Source: B1SED10-75 sp964636865
GTDB taxonomy: Bacteria; Bacillota; Dethiobacteria; DTU022; PWGO01
Reading direction: 5' to 3'
Assembly: GCA_964636865.1 (NCBI GenBank)
Contig: CAZWVJ010000030.1
Span: forward strand, 1-19,974
DNA length: 19,974 nucleotides
Positions 12,970 to 19,974 of the stretch are shown piece by piece. Position numbers and translations under genes: made by a program. The number at the start of each line of letters is the position of its first letter. Positions within the stretch are counted from its first letter, which is position 1. The notes below the pieces were generated by a model. That model did no database searches and was not told the DNA's origin. It saw only the letters and a program-made list of their open reading frames with translations.

Positions 12970-14826
12970 CTAAACCTCCTTTTTACCTACACTACAAAGC
13001 TCTTGTTCTGCAAGCTTAATTTTCTCCCATTCAGCCAGTAACTTCAGAGACTGTTCGTTCATGCCATTTCTTTCCGCTTCTTTAATCTGCTTTTCTATAT
13101 TTTGCCGATCTTTAGCCAACTTATTTATCTTCAACTTGCGCATGCAATCATCTACCGCTTGCATAATTTCCTCCCGGGAAGAGCCTTCCCAGGGGTTGTT
13201 AAAATCTATAGCCGCTATTAATTCGTGCAAAGACTCATCGGGAAATTCCCCTCTGAGATGTTCCACTTTTAATTCTTTGCCCTTTTCTTTCAGTTCTTTA
13301 CAAGCATTAATTATCTTTCCCACATCAGGACTAAAGAACTCTTCATTATTAATATCTGTTACATTTTCTACAATACGATCAAAAACTCCTTCATAAGCAA
13401 ATAAAAGACTCAAAATGATTTTCTCTGCCGGCTGTATTTCCTCTGCGCGAATGGCGCCACCGGTTGTGTCTTCTGATTTCCCCTGCTTATTTTGAGCGGT
13501 GGAGGGGACCTTACTTTGCTTTCGTTTAAATTTCTTTAACTCGCCCCGCAGAGCTTCTTCGGAAATATTCAGTTCTTCGGTAAGACGCTTCAAGTATTCA
13601 TCTTTTTCCACCATATTATTAATAGAATCTAAAACAGGTAAAATTTCTTTAATAAAGAGTATTTTTCCTTCCGGACGTTCCAGATCATGCTTCTGTTTAA
13701 TGTTGTTTAGGCGATAATCCACCAGCGGCTGAGCATTTTGCAGAACTTCCCCAAAAGCTTCCTTACCGCGTTGGCGGATGTAGCTATCAGGGTCCAGACC
13801 TTCCGGAAAGGTAGCTACTTTTACCATACAGCCCGAACCTTTAAGTATATCTAATCCCCTTTCTGCCGCCGTGGCACCTGCAGCATCGGCATCGTAGGCG
13901 ATAATGACTTCTTCTGCTTGGGCTCTCAGGGCACGGGCCTGAAAAGAAGTGAGGGCTGTACCCAATGAAGCCACGGCATTTGTTATATCTTGCTGGTGGG
14001 CCCGGATAACGTCTGTATAACCTTCCATTACAATGGCTCTTTTCTGCTGCCGGATATCCGTTATGGCCCGTTCTATGCCATACAAAACTTTTCTTTTATC
14101 AAAAAGAAGGGTTTCCGGAGAATTCAAATATTTGGGACCCTTCGTTTCTTCATCTATAACCCTGCCGCCAAAGCCAATTACCCTCTTCCGGTAATCAAAT
14201 ATGGGAAAAATGATCCGGTTTCGAAAACGGTCATAGTAACCACTGCCGTCATTGCGTTCTACCACCAACCCCGCTTGCGCAAGCTCGTCTTCAGCATACC
14301 CCTTCTTGCGGGCGGCTTTTAAAAGCGCATCCCAGCGGGGAGGAGCAAAACCTATTTTAAAAGATTCTATAGTTGATTCCTTGATGCCTCGGCCTTCCAA
14401 ATAGCGGCGGGCTTTTTCCCCTTCGGGCCTCTCCCGCAAGATATAGTGAAAAAAATTCATGGCTTGCTCGTTTAACTTATAGTAGGTTTCTTTAATTTGG
14501 CCCAGGCCGGAATCTTTTCTTTCTTCTTCTTCGGCTAAAGAGACCCCCGCTCGCTTTGCCAGGAAGCGCAGGGCTTCTTTAAATGTCATGTTCTCCGTAT
14601 GCATGACATAACTGAAAAGGTCACCGGATGCGCCACAACCAAAACAGTGGTAAAGCTGTTTTTCCGGTGAAACGGAAAATGACGGTGTTTTTTCCAGGTG
14701 GAAGGGGCACAACCCCAGGTAATTTTTACCTTTTTTCTCCAGGTATATTTTCTCGTTTACTATTTCCACCAGATCACAACGAGATTTAATCTCTTCCACC
14801 GTATCTCCGGTATAAGCTTTGGTCAT
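12970..14826 (-). CDS. dnaG: DNA primase (mirror copy)
   Basis: Identical to the primase at 5149-7005: zinc finger Cys40/His43/Cys61/Cys64, TOPRIM Glu268 and Asp312/Asp314, helicase-binding C-terminus. It overlaps the rpoD ribosome site in the same way. dnaG is normally single-copy, so this is best read as the same locus seen twice. Confidence 0.97.
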   Translation of the reverse strand: MTKAYTGDTVEEIKSRCDLVEIVNEKIYLEKKGKNYLGLCPFHLEKTPSFSVSPEKQLYHCFGCGASGDLFSYVMHTENMTFKEALRFLAKRAGVSLAEEEERKDSGLGQIKETYYKLNEQAMNFFHYILRERPEGEKARRYLEGRGIKESTIESFKIGFAPPRWDALLKAARKKGYAEDELAQAGLVVERNDGSGYYDRFRNRIIFPIFDYRKRVIGFGGRVIDEETKGPKYLNSPETLLFDKRKVLYGIERAITDIRQQKRAIVMEGYTDVIRAHQQDITNAVASLGTALTSFQARALRAQAEEVIIAYDADAAGATAAERGLDILKGSGCMVKVATFPEGLDPDSYIRQRGKEAFGEVLQNAQPLVDYRLNNIKQKHDLERPEGKILFIKEILPVLDSINNMVEKDEYLKRLTEELNISEEALRGELKKFKRKQSKVPSTAQNKQGKSEDTTGGAIRAEEIQPAEKIILSLLFAYEGVFDRIVENVTDINNEEFFSPDVGKIINACKELKEKGKELKVEHLRGEFPDESLHELIAAIDFNNPWEGSSREEIMQAVDDCMRKLKINKLAKDRQNIEKQIKEAERNGMNEQSLKLLAEWEKIKLAEQELCSVGKKEV

Positions 14827-14844
14827 ATTTGCCTCCTTCTTTTT

Positions 14845-14954
14845 AAATGGCTGCGCTTAATGGCTGTGCTTAGCAGCTGTGTTTAACGGCTGATTTATTA
14901 GCTGCGCTTAATGGCTGTTTTAGCGGCTGCGTTTCATGACTGTGTACTGCGTTT
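14845..14954. repeat. Mirror copy of the 12-13-base tandem repeat
   Basis: Reverse complement of 5021-5130, directly upstream of the minus-strand dnaG copy. Confidence 0.8.
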
Positions 14955-14974
14955 AACCAAAAGTTGAATCAAAC

Positions 14975-15002
14975 TTTATCAAAATAAATTTATCAAAATA
15001 AA
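14975..15002. repeat. Mirror copy of the 14-base tandem duplication
   Basis: Reverse complement of 4973-5000. Confidence 0.8.
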
Positions 15003-15090
15003 AAAGCCTCTTTCCAAGGAGGCGAGGCTTTAAGAGTGTAATCTATTGTAAAGCATGGTTCAAGTATTACTTGATCCTGCCGCCTCCTCT
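14995..15090 (-). promoter_or_regulatory. Candidate leader switch of dnaG-rpoD (mirror copy)
   Basis: Reverse complement of 4885-4980: terminator arms at 15003-15010 and 15024-15031, competing upstream arm at 15081-15087. Confidence 0.44.
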
Positions 15091-15140
15091 CTGCTGCCAA
15101 GCTTTTTATTTTTTGTTAAATAAAATTCTTTGCCTACCAT
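15060..15140 (-). CDS. Possible 26-codon leader peptide (mirror copy)
   Basis: Reverse complement of the small ORF at 4835-4915, with the same GAGGA ribosome site (15149-15153) and the same doubt about whether it is translated. Confidence 0.3.
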   Translation of the reverse strand: MVGKEFYLTKNKKLGSREEAAGSSNT

Positions 15141-15351
15141 TTAGCACTTCCTCAATTTCTTGAGTTTTTTATATTTTTATACCTCTTATTCTATATTAGA
15201 TAACACGTTATTTTTTAACGCTCTTTTTCATTTTGCTTTTGATGCCGAGTCAGTTTAGAATTTATTTATTTTTGTTATTTGTTATTGATAAATGTACTTC
15301 TCTACTTAGAAATCATAATCCTTCATAGTCATCAAAATATTTCTCTGATAT

Positions 15352-15404
15352 TATGTTAACATATGCGCATGTTTTTTTCAAAATATTTTATTAATATGCA
15401 TATT
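15352..15404. repeat. Mirror copy of the palindrome cluster
   Basis: Reverse complement of 4571-4623; each palindrome reads the same on both arms. The remaining sequence to 15154 is AT-rich with no gene seen. Confidence 0.5.
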
Positions 15405-15406
15405 TT

Positions 15407-15454
15407 GGGGCTCCGGAACTTTTTTTATCAGCCGAACCGGAGCCCCTTTTTTTT
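15407..15454 (+). terminator. Orphan terminator (mirror copy)
   Basis: Reverse complement of 4521-4568. Here it reads on the plus strand: 10-base stem (15407-15416 with 15437-15446) followed by eight T (15447-15454). No plus-strand gene lies upstream of it in this arm. Confidence 0.65.
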
Positions 15455-15506
15455 ATTAATTTTTCTTAACATTTTCCCGCTTGCTTAATTGCTTGGCCGG
15501 GATGGG

Positions 15507-15536
15507 AAAAAGCCCGGCGCCATAAAGTACCGGGGC
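15507..15536 (-). terminator. Terminator of the fused oxidoreductase (mirror copy)
   Basis: Reverse complement of 4439-4468. Confidence 0.6.
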
Positions 15537-15541
15537 GTTAT

Positions 15542-17638
15542 TTACTCTGTTTCCGAACCGGCAGCTTCGGCTCCTTCCATTTCTTTGACGGCATTTTCTA
15601 TGAAAGTATCAAAGTCGGCTATTTCATCGGAGGTAAGTGAGCCATAAACAACTTTTGCCGGATCAAGGCCTATTTCTTCTAAAATTTGACGCACTCTCTG
15701 CACGCGCCGCTCTCCCCAAAAACTACTGTCATAAAATGGGCAATCTCCGTTTTCTTCTTCCCGGCAGCCGGCAATTATTACCCCATCAATACCTGCTTGA
15801 AAAGCCCGGAGAATGTGCAGGCTGTCAATTTTAGATACGCAGGGATAGCGAATTACGCGCAGGTTGGAGGGCGGATTTTGCAGATATTTCTCTATGAAAT
15901 CGGGCTGAGAATAAGCGCCGTAAGCGCAGCTTAGCACCAACAGATTGGGCTGTTCATTACCGTTCTTGCCGCCTATTTCTTTCACCATGGGCTCGATGCG
16001 GGAAGCTGCGCTCTCGATATAGTCAGAATTGAATTCGATGGCCACTGCCGGGCAGATTCCCATGCATAATCCACATGCCTGGCATTGTTCACGGCGGATG
16101 GATATAGTGCCTTCTTCATTTACAACCGGGACTCCGTAGGGGCATATTCTTAAACAGGTGAGGCAGTTTGCACAAAGTTCGTCAATGCGGTCAGCCCCCG
16201 CCAGGCAGCCCAGACAGCGTTTAGCTTCATCTAAAGCTTCGGTGGTGTTGTAACAATACTCGATATGCTCAAAATTAGTGACCCTTTTATCTGCATCCAC
16301 CAGGGTTAATTCCCGACGATCAAGTTTCTTGACCTTTTCGGCCACCTGCTGGTCTAACTGTTCCACCGGCTGGTCTTCATGCATCAATTCTACAGAGAAT
16401 GACTCTCCATTAAGGTAAGCCAGCATGGAGAGGGCTGCCTTGCGCCCGGAAGCCATAGCTTGCACTGCCGTTCCCGGCCCTTCGGCAACTTCGCCGCTGG
16501 TAAAAACCCCATCGAAGGGAGTGGCATAGTTATCGCGGTTAAATACGATGTTGCCCCTATCATTCAATTCAATTTCGTCCTTTAAAGAGGCAAGATCGGC
16601 GCCCTGGCCGATAGAAAAGATGATCAGATCTCCTTCCACGTCGGCTAAATTTTCTTCGTTGAATTCGGGGCTAAAACGTCCCTGTTCATCAAAAACGCAG
16701 GTGCATTCTTTGATTTTCAACCCCTTAATCTGTTCGCCATCTTCCAGCACACATTCGGGGCCCCATGAAGTAAAGAATTCGACTCCTTCTTCTTTTGCTT
16801 CTTCTATTTCCCAATCAAAGGCGGGCATTTCTTCGTCGGATTCCAGGCATACTACCTTTACTTTGCCGGCGCCGCTGCGAACCGAAGAACGAGCCACGTC
16901 CATGGCCACGTTACCTCCCCCCACTACAACTACAGTGGGGCTTCCTTCAAAGCGGAAACCTTCTCTTTTCACCGACCATAAAAAGGGCAGCGCCTTCAAT
17001 ACTTTGGAATGTTCTATGCCGGATATGGGGATGGTGCGGCTCAATGGTAATCCCAGAGCCAATAAGATTGCTTTATATCCCTGGTTTTTAAGGTCTGCAA
17101 TGGAATAATCTTTCCCCAGTTCCACACCTGTTTTACATTCAATACCGGCTTCCTTTAATAATTCCGTATCGCGATCAATTTCCTCGTCAGGGAGCCTGTA
17201 GAGAGGAATAAAATGGCGGACAGCTCCTCCGAGAGCATTTTCCCTCTCAAAAATTGTTACCTGGCATCCTTGAGCAGCCAGATCCCAGGCAGCAGTAAGC
17301 CCGCTGGGACCACCGCCGACTACGGCTACCTTTTTTTCCGGATCCGCGGGAGGCATTTTTGCCTCTACTTTGCCGCCATTTTCCACGGCAAATCTCTTCA
17401 ATCCTCTTATGGAAAGAGCCTGGTCAACCTCCTTGCGCCGGCATTCTTCTTCGCAGTGATGCGCGCAAATAGTACCGCATATTGCCGGCAGGGGATTTGT
17501 TTCCCTGATCTTTTTTATCGCTTCTGAAGCGCTTCCCGTTGCTATGGAAAAAAGATACTCGCGTACGCCCTGGTTTATGGGGCAGGCCGCTTGACAGGGA
17601 GGGACTAAAGCTTCATCCGATGGTAGATGGTGGGTCAC
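15542..17638 (-). CDS. Fused FAD/NAD(P)/2[4Fe-4S]/MvhD-like oxidoreductase (mirror copy)
   Basis: Identical 698-residue protein to the one at 2337-4433, with the same domain order: GltD-like Fe-S domain, FAD and NAD(P) sites, two [4Fe-4S] motifs, MvhD-like C-terminus. The GTG at 17636-17638 is the preferred start by ribosome-site spacing; an upstream GTG (17645-17647) overlaps the ribosome site. Confidence 0.85.
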   Translation of the reverse strand: MTHHLPSDEALVPPCQAACPINQGVREYLFSIATGSASEAIKKIRETNPLPAICGTICAHHCEEECRRKEVDQALSIRGLKRFAVENGGKVEAKMPPADPEKKVAVVGGGPSGLTAAWDLAAQGCQVTIFERENALGGAVRHFIPLYRLPDEEIDRDTELLKEAGIECKTGVELGKDYSIADLKNQGYKAILLALGLPLSRTIPISGIEHSKVLKALPFLWSVKREGFRFEGSPTVVVVGGGNVAMDVARSSVRSGAGKVKVVCLESDEEMPAFDWEIEEAKEEGVEFFTSWGPECVLEDGEQIKGLKIKECTCVFDEQGRFSPEFNEENLADVEGDLIIFSIGQGADLASLKDEIELNDRGNIVFNRDNYATPFDGVFTSGEVAEGPGTAVQAMASGRKAALSMLAYLNGESFSVELMHEDQPVEQLDQQVAEKVKKLDRRELTLVDADKRVTNFEHIEYCYNTTEALDEAKRCLGCLAGADRIDELCANCLTCLRICPYGVPVVNEEGTISIRREQCQACGLCMGICPAVAIEFNSDYIESAASRIEPMVKEIGGKNGNEQPNLLVLSCAYGAYSQPDFIEKYLQNPPSNLRVIRYPCVSKIDSLHILRAFQAGIDGVIIAGCREEENGDCPFYDSSFWGERRVQRVRQILEEIGLDPAKVVYGSLTSDEIADFDTFIENAVKEMEGAEAAGSETE

Positions 17639-17860
17639 TTCTATCACTCCTTCTATTGTTATTAATCTACATTAAATCTACAAAATAATTATTTCTATAT
17701 GTGCATTATTTATTCCTTCATATCCCAATTTTTTATGAAACTCTAAAAGGATCCACCTAATCCACCACCCTCGGATGGGAGAATAATTGCTTTGCTGAAA
17801 TGCTGAATTAACGACTAAAACTAAGTTTAGTTTAAATACCTTCTCCGGGTGGGGAAATTA
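17639..17860 (-). promoter_or_regulatory. Intergenic region with bulged inverted repeat (mirror copy)
   Basis: Reverse complement of 2115-2336; pairing arms at 17765-17770, 17778-17783 and 17841-17852. Confidence 0.35.
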
Positions 17861-18463
17861 TTATAGCCGGGAACGCAGACTTTTGGTAGCCCGGGCTACT
17901 TCCACCAGACGCCGGGAAAGTATGGAGGCCCTTTTCAAAGCAAAATCATCCTCTGAGGAAGGTTGCTGGGCACAGGCGCCGTGGTGGCCGGCATCTTCCG
18001 AATAGTAGCCGTCACCCACTACAATCATGCCCTGCACCAACATCATATCGAAGAGGGCTTTGAGGGTGGTTTCCTGGCCGCCGAAACGCGCAGCACCGCA
18101 GCTTACAGCAGCACCCACAGTGTTTAACAAAGTTTTGTCGCCGCGAAGCTTACGGGTTTTATCCCAGAAGCTTTTCAGCTGGGCAGATACGGTTCCGAAA
18201 TATACAGGGCTTCCCAGAACCAGGGCATCAGCCTTCTCAAGCAGTTCATATGTTTGGGCAAGGGGGGTGTCTTGATAGCATTTTCCCTGGCAGGGGGAGG
18301 AACATGCCCGGCAAAAGGGGTCTTTTTGATCCACAACTATGTCATGGACATGCACAAATTCAGTAGAGGCCCCATTCCGCCCGGCCTCCTTTAAAATTGT
18401 TTGCAAAAGGTGGGCGGTGTTGCCATCGCTCTTGGGGCTGCCGTTTAAAGCTACCATATACAT
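17861..18463 (-). CDS. Flavodoxin-fold FMN reductase / iron-sulfur flavoprotein (mirror copy)
   Basis: Identical 200-residue protein to the one at 1512-2114, with the FMN loops and the Cys 51/54/58/62 motif. The ribosome site AGGAG is at 18472-18476. Confidence 0.85.
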   Translation of the reverse strand: MYMVALNGSPKSDGNTAHLLQTILKEAGRNGASTEFVHVHDIVVDQKDPFCRACSSPCQGKCYQDTPLAQTYELLEKADALVLGSPVYFGTVSAQLKSFWDKTRKLRGDKTLLNTVGAAVSCGAARFGGQETTLKALFDMMLVQGMIVVGDGYYSEDAGHHGACAQQPSSEDDFALKRASILSRRLVEVARATKSLRSRL

Positions 18464-18709
18464 GAAATCATCTCCTATCTTTTTTTTGAAAAATATATTT
18501 GATTATCTCCGTGATTTTAAGAATTACGAAGAATTTCAGTTTGCCGATGTTATCCTAAAACTCACTCTTGTTGTATCTTTCTATCTTTACCATTATTAAA
18601 TTTTTTTAATTACTATTTTATACCCATACAGTTAAAATTATAATATATTTATAGTGGTGATTAAAACACAATTTAAGTTTATAATATTTAAAACAGGGAG
18701 GTTCAGAAA
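18464..18709. promoter_or_regulatory. Divergent AT-rich intergenic region (mirror copy)
   Basis: Reverse complement of 1266-1511. TATAAT boxes for the carboxypeptidase copy are at 18639-18644 and 18680-18685, and its ribosome site AGGGAGG is at 18695-18701. Confidence 0.4.
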
Positions 18710-19897
18710 GTGAATCACAAAAAAACTATTATTTGTCTTCTACTTATGATCCTGGGGAGTATGATTTTCATGCCCGCTGGGGCTCATGCCCAGACCTCCA
18801 TGCTATCGGAAGTAGAATTGCCCCTGGAGGCCGAAAATGCGCTTTTGATGGAAGGACATAATGAACAGGTGCTATATGCCAAAAATGCCGAAGAACCTGT
18901 TCACCCGGCCAGCATCACCAAAGTCATGACCCTGCTTTTAGCCGGGGAAGCGCTTGAAGAAGGAGCTATCAGTTTAGATGACACTGTCGCTACCAGCTTA
19001 AGAGCTTATGAGATGCAAACCGGTTCTCAAATGTTTCTGGAACATGAACAGGAAGTTTCCGTAGAAAACCTTATCAAAGGGATAGCAATAATTTCCGCCA
19101 ATGATGCTTGCATCCTCCTTGCTGAACATATTGCCGGGTCGGAAGAAATGTTTGTCCAAAAAATGAACGAGCGGGCAGAAGAATTAGGTTTGTCCAATAC
19201 TCATTTTACTAATTCACACGGCTTGCATGACTCCGAACAATATATGAGCCCTATTGATATAGCACATTTGGCAAACTATTTCATTCGCACCCAACCTGAG
19301 ATATCTGCCCTGCAGGCCGAAAAAGAGTGGACTTTTAACAATATCAGGCAATATAATCGAAATCCCCTTTTGGGAACATTCGAAGGTGTCGACGGAATTA
19401 AAACAGGATATCTTCCGGAGGCCGGATGGTGCCTGGCAGCCTCAGCAGAGAGAGACGGATACCGCCTCATTGCCGTGGTCATGAATTCAGAAACTGAAAC
19501 AACCCGGGGTGTGGATGCCCAGGTGCTGCTGACTCACGGCTACACTAATTACGACCATTTTACCTATGCCTTTGAAGGGGAAGAAGTTTCTGAAGCGCCT
19601 GTCCACCGGGGAACAGAGGAAACAGTGCCTTTATTAACAACTTCAAACATTGACGTAGTTGTTCCCAATAATCATGAAGAACATATTGAAAAAGAAGTAC
19701 ACCCTCACAATGATATAGAGGGCCCCATTGAAGAGGGAACCTCCCTGGCAACTATGGAAATATACTACGTCGATGACCTGCTTAGAGAAATAGAACTGAT
19801 AGCCGGAGAAGACATCGAACGCCAGGGCTTTTTCTCCTACATTTTCAGCTCCATCGGCGGCTTCTTCAGCAGCATATGGCAGGGCATCTTCGGCTAA
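18710..19897 (+). CDS. dacF: D-alanyl-D-alanine carboxypeptidase (mirror copy)
   Basis: Identical 395-residue S11 enzyme to the one at 78-1265: GTG start, signal peptide, SITK 68-71, SAN 129-131, KTG 231-233, amphipathic C-terminal anchor. The REP-like pair follows its TAA within a few bases. Confidence 0.92.
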   Translation: MNHKKTIICLLLMILGSMIFMPAGAHAQTSMLSEVELPLEAENALLMEGHNEQVLYAKNAEEPVHPASITKVMTLLLAGEALEEGAISLDDTVATSLRAYEMQTGSQMFLEHEQEVSVENLIKGIAIISANDACILLAEHIAGSEEMFVQKMNERAEELGLSNTHFTNSHGLHDSEQYMSPIDIAHLANYFIRTQPEISALQAEKEWTFNNIRQYNRNPLLGTFEGVDGIKTGYLPEAGWCLAASAERDGYRLIAVVMNSETETTRGVDAQVLLTHGYTNYDHFTYAFEGEEVSEAPVHRGTEETVPLLTTSNIDVVVPNNHEEHIEKEVHPHNDIEGPIEEGTSLATMEIYYVDDLLREIELIAGEDIERQGFFSYIFSSIGGFFSSIWQGIFG

Positions 19898-19899
19898 CG

Positions 19900-19951
19900 T
19901 GTCAGTGGGGACGGGACAATGTGACAGTGGGGACGGGGCAATTTTGTCACA
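19900..19951 (+). repeat. Mirror copy of the terminal REP-like pair
   Basis: Reverse complement of 24-75, directly after the carboxypeptidase stop codon. The remaining bases to the window end hold nothing I recognise. Confidence 0.75.
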
Positions 19952-19974
19952 TCATTTATCCTTTAGATTGCACC

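Larger units (their letters stand above)
1..19974. repeat. Whole-window perfect inverted repeat (axis 9987/9988)
   Basis: The two halves are reverse complements of each other. For every gene pair the outer coordinates sum to 19975 (for example 78 with 19897, 5149 with 14826, 8973 with 11002) and the encoded proteins are identical. The terminal bases also match: the window starts GGTGCAATCTAAAGG and ends CCTTTAGATTGCACC. Intergenic regions and tRNAs are mirrored too, with no differences found. There is no spacer at the axis. Annotations right of 9987 should not be counted as extra gene copies until the junction is confirmed. Inference: assembly or library fold-back is far more likely than a real 10-kb duplication of dnaG-rpoD. 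Confidence 0.99.

Noticed and set aside
1..19974. Two real paralogous copies of dnaG, rpoD and the tRNA operon
   Set aside because: No difference at any position checked, including intergenic sequence, and no spacer at the axis; a fold-back artefact explains this more simply.

Overview
The window is one perfect inverted repeat. Position i is the complement of position 19975-i across the whole 19974 bases: every gene has an identical partner on the other strand, and the last bases are the reverse complement of the first. The axis lies between 9987 and 9988, inside CATATG. Only about 9987 bases are therefore independent sequence, present twice head to head. The load is ordinary single-copy chromosomal genes (dnaG, rpoD, tRNAs) with no divergence between arms, so I infer an assembly or library fold-back at a short palindromic repeat rather than real biology. 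A true large inverted duplication or a read-through hairpin end cannot be excluded from sequence alone.

The organism looks like an anaerobic Bacillota of the Clostridia type. Evidence: a dnaG-rpoD operon with strong AGGAGG ribosome sites, frequent GTG and TTG starts, a short primary sigma factor of about 377 residues, tRNA genes with encoded CCA, a DacF-like carboxypeptidase, and a ferredoxin-rich flavoprotein with an MvhD-like domain typical of anaerobic electron-transfer systems. I cannot name the genus.

Left arm (1-9987), in order: REP-like repeats next to the dacF-type stop codon; D-Ala-D-Ala carboxypeptidase (minus); divergent AT-rich intergenic region; flavodoxin-fold iron-sulfur flavoprotein (plus); a fused FAD/NAD(P)/2[4Fe-4S]/MvhD-like oxidoreductase (plus) with a terminator; a gene-poor 715-base region holding an orphan minus-strand terminator, a cluster of perfect palindromes, a possible 26-codon leader ORF, a terminator with a competing upstream arm, and two arrays of short tandem repeats; dnaG and rpoD as a tight operon; a strong promoter driving tRNA-Asn, tRNA-Met(CAT), tRNA-Glu and tRNA-Val, then a terminator; a 107-base tandem repeat; a degenerate 32-base tandem repeat; a membrane-anchored trypsin-like protease; and a cluster of REP-like repeats running to the axis. 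The right arm (9988-19974) is the same in reverse.

The genes fall into three jobs: macromolecular synthesis (primase, primary sigma factor, tRNAs), envelope work (carboxypeptidase, anchored protease) and redox (two flavoproteins). No defence system, transposase, integrase or CRISPR array is present. The most unusual unique-sequence content is intergenic: repeat families placed directly at stop codons, three unrelated tandem-repeat arrays, and a possible attenuator ahead of dnaG-rpoD.
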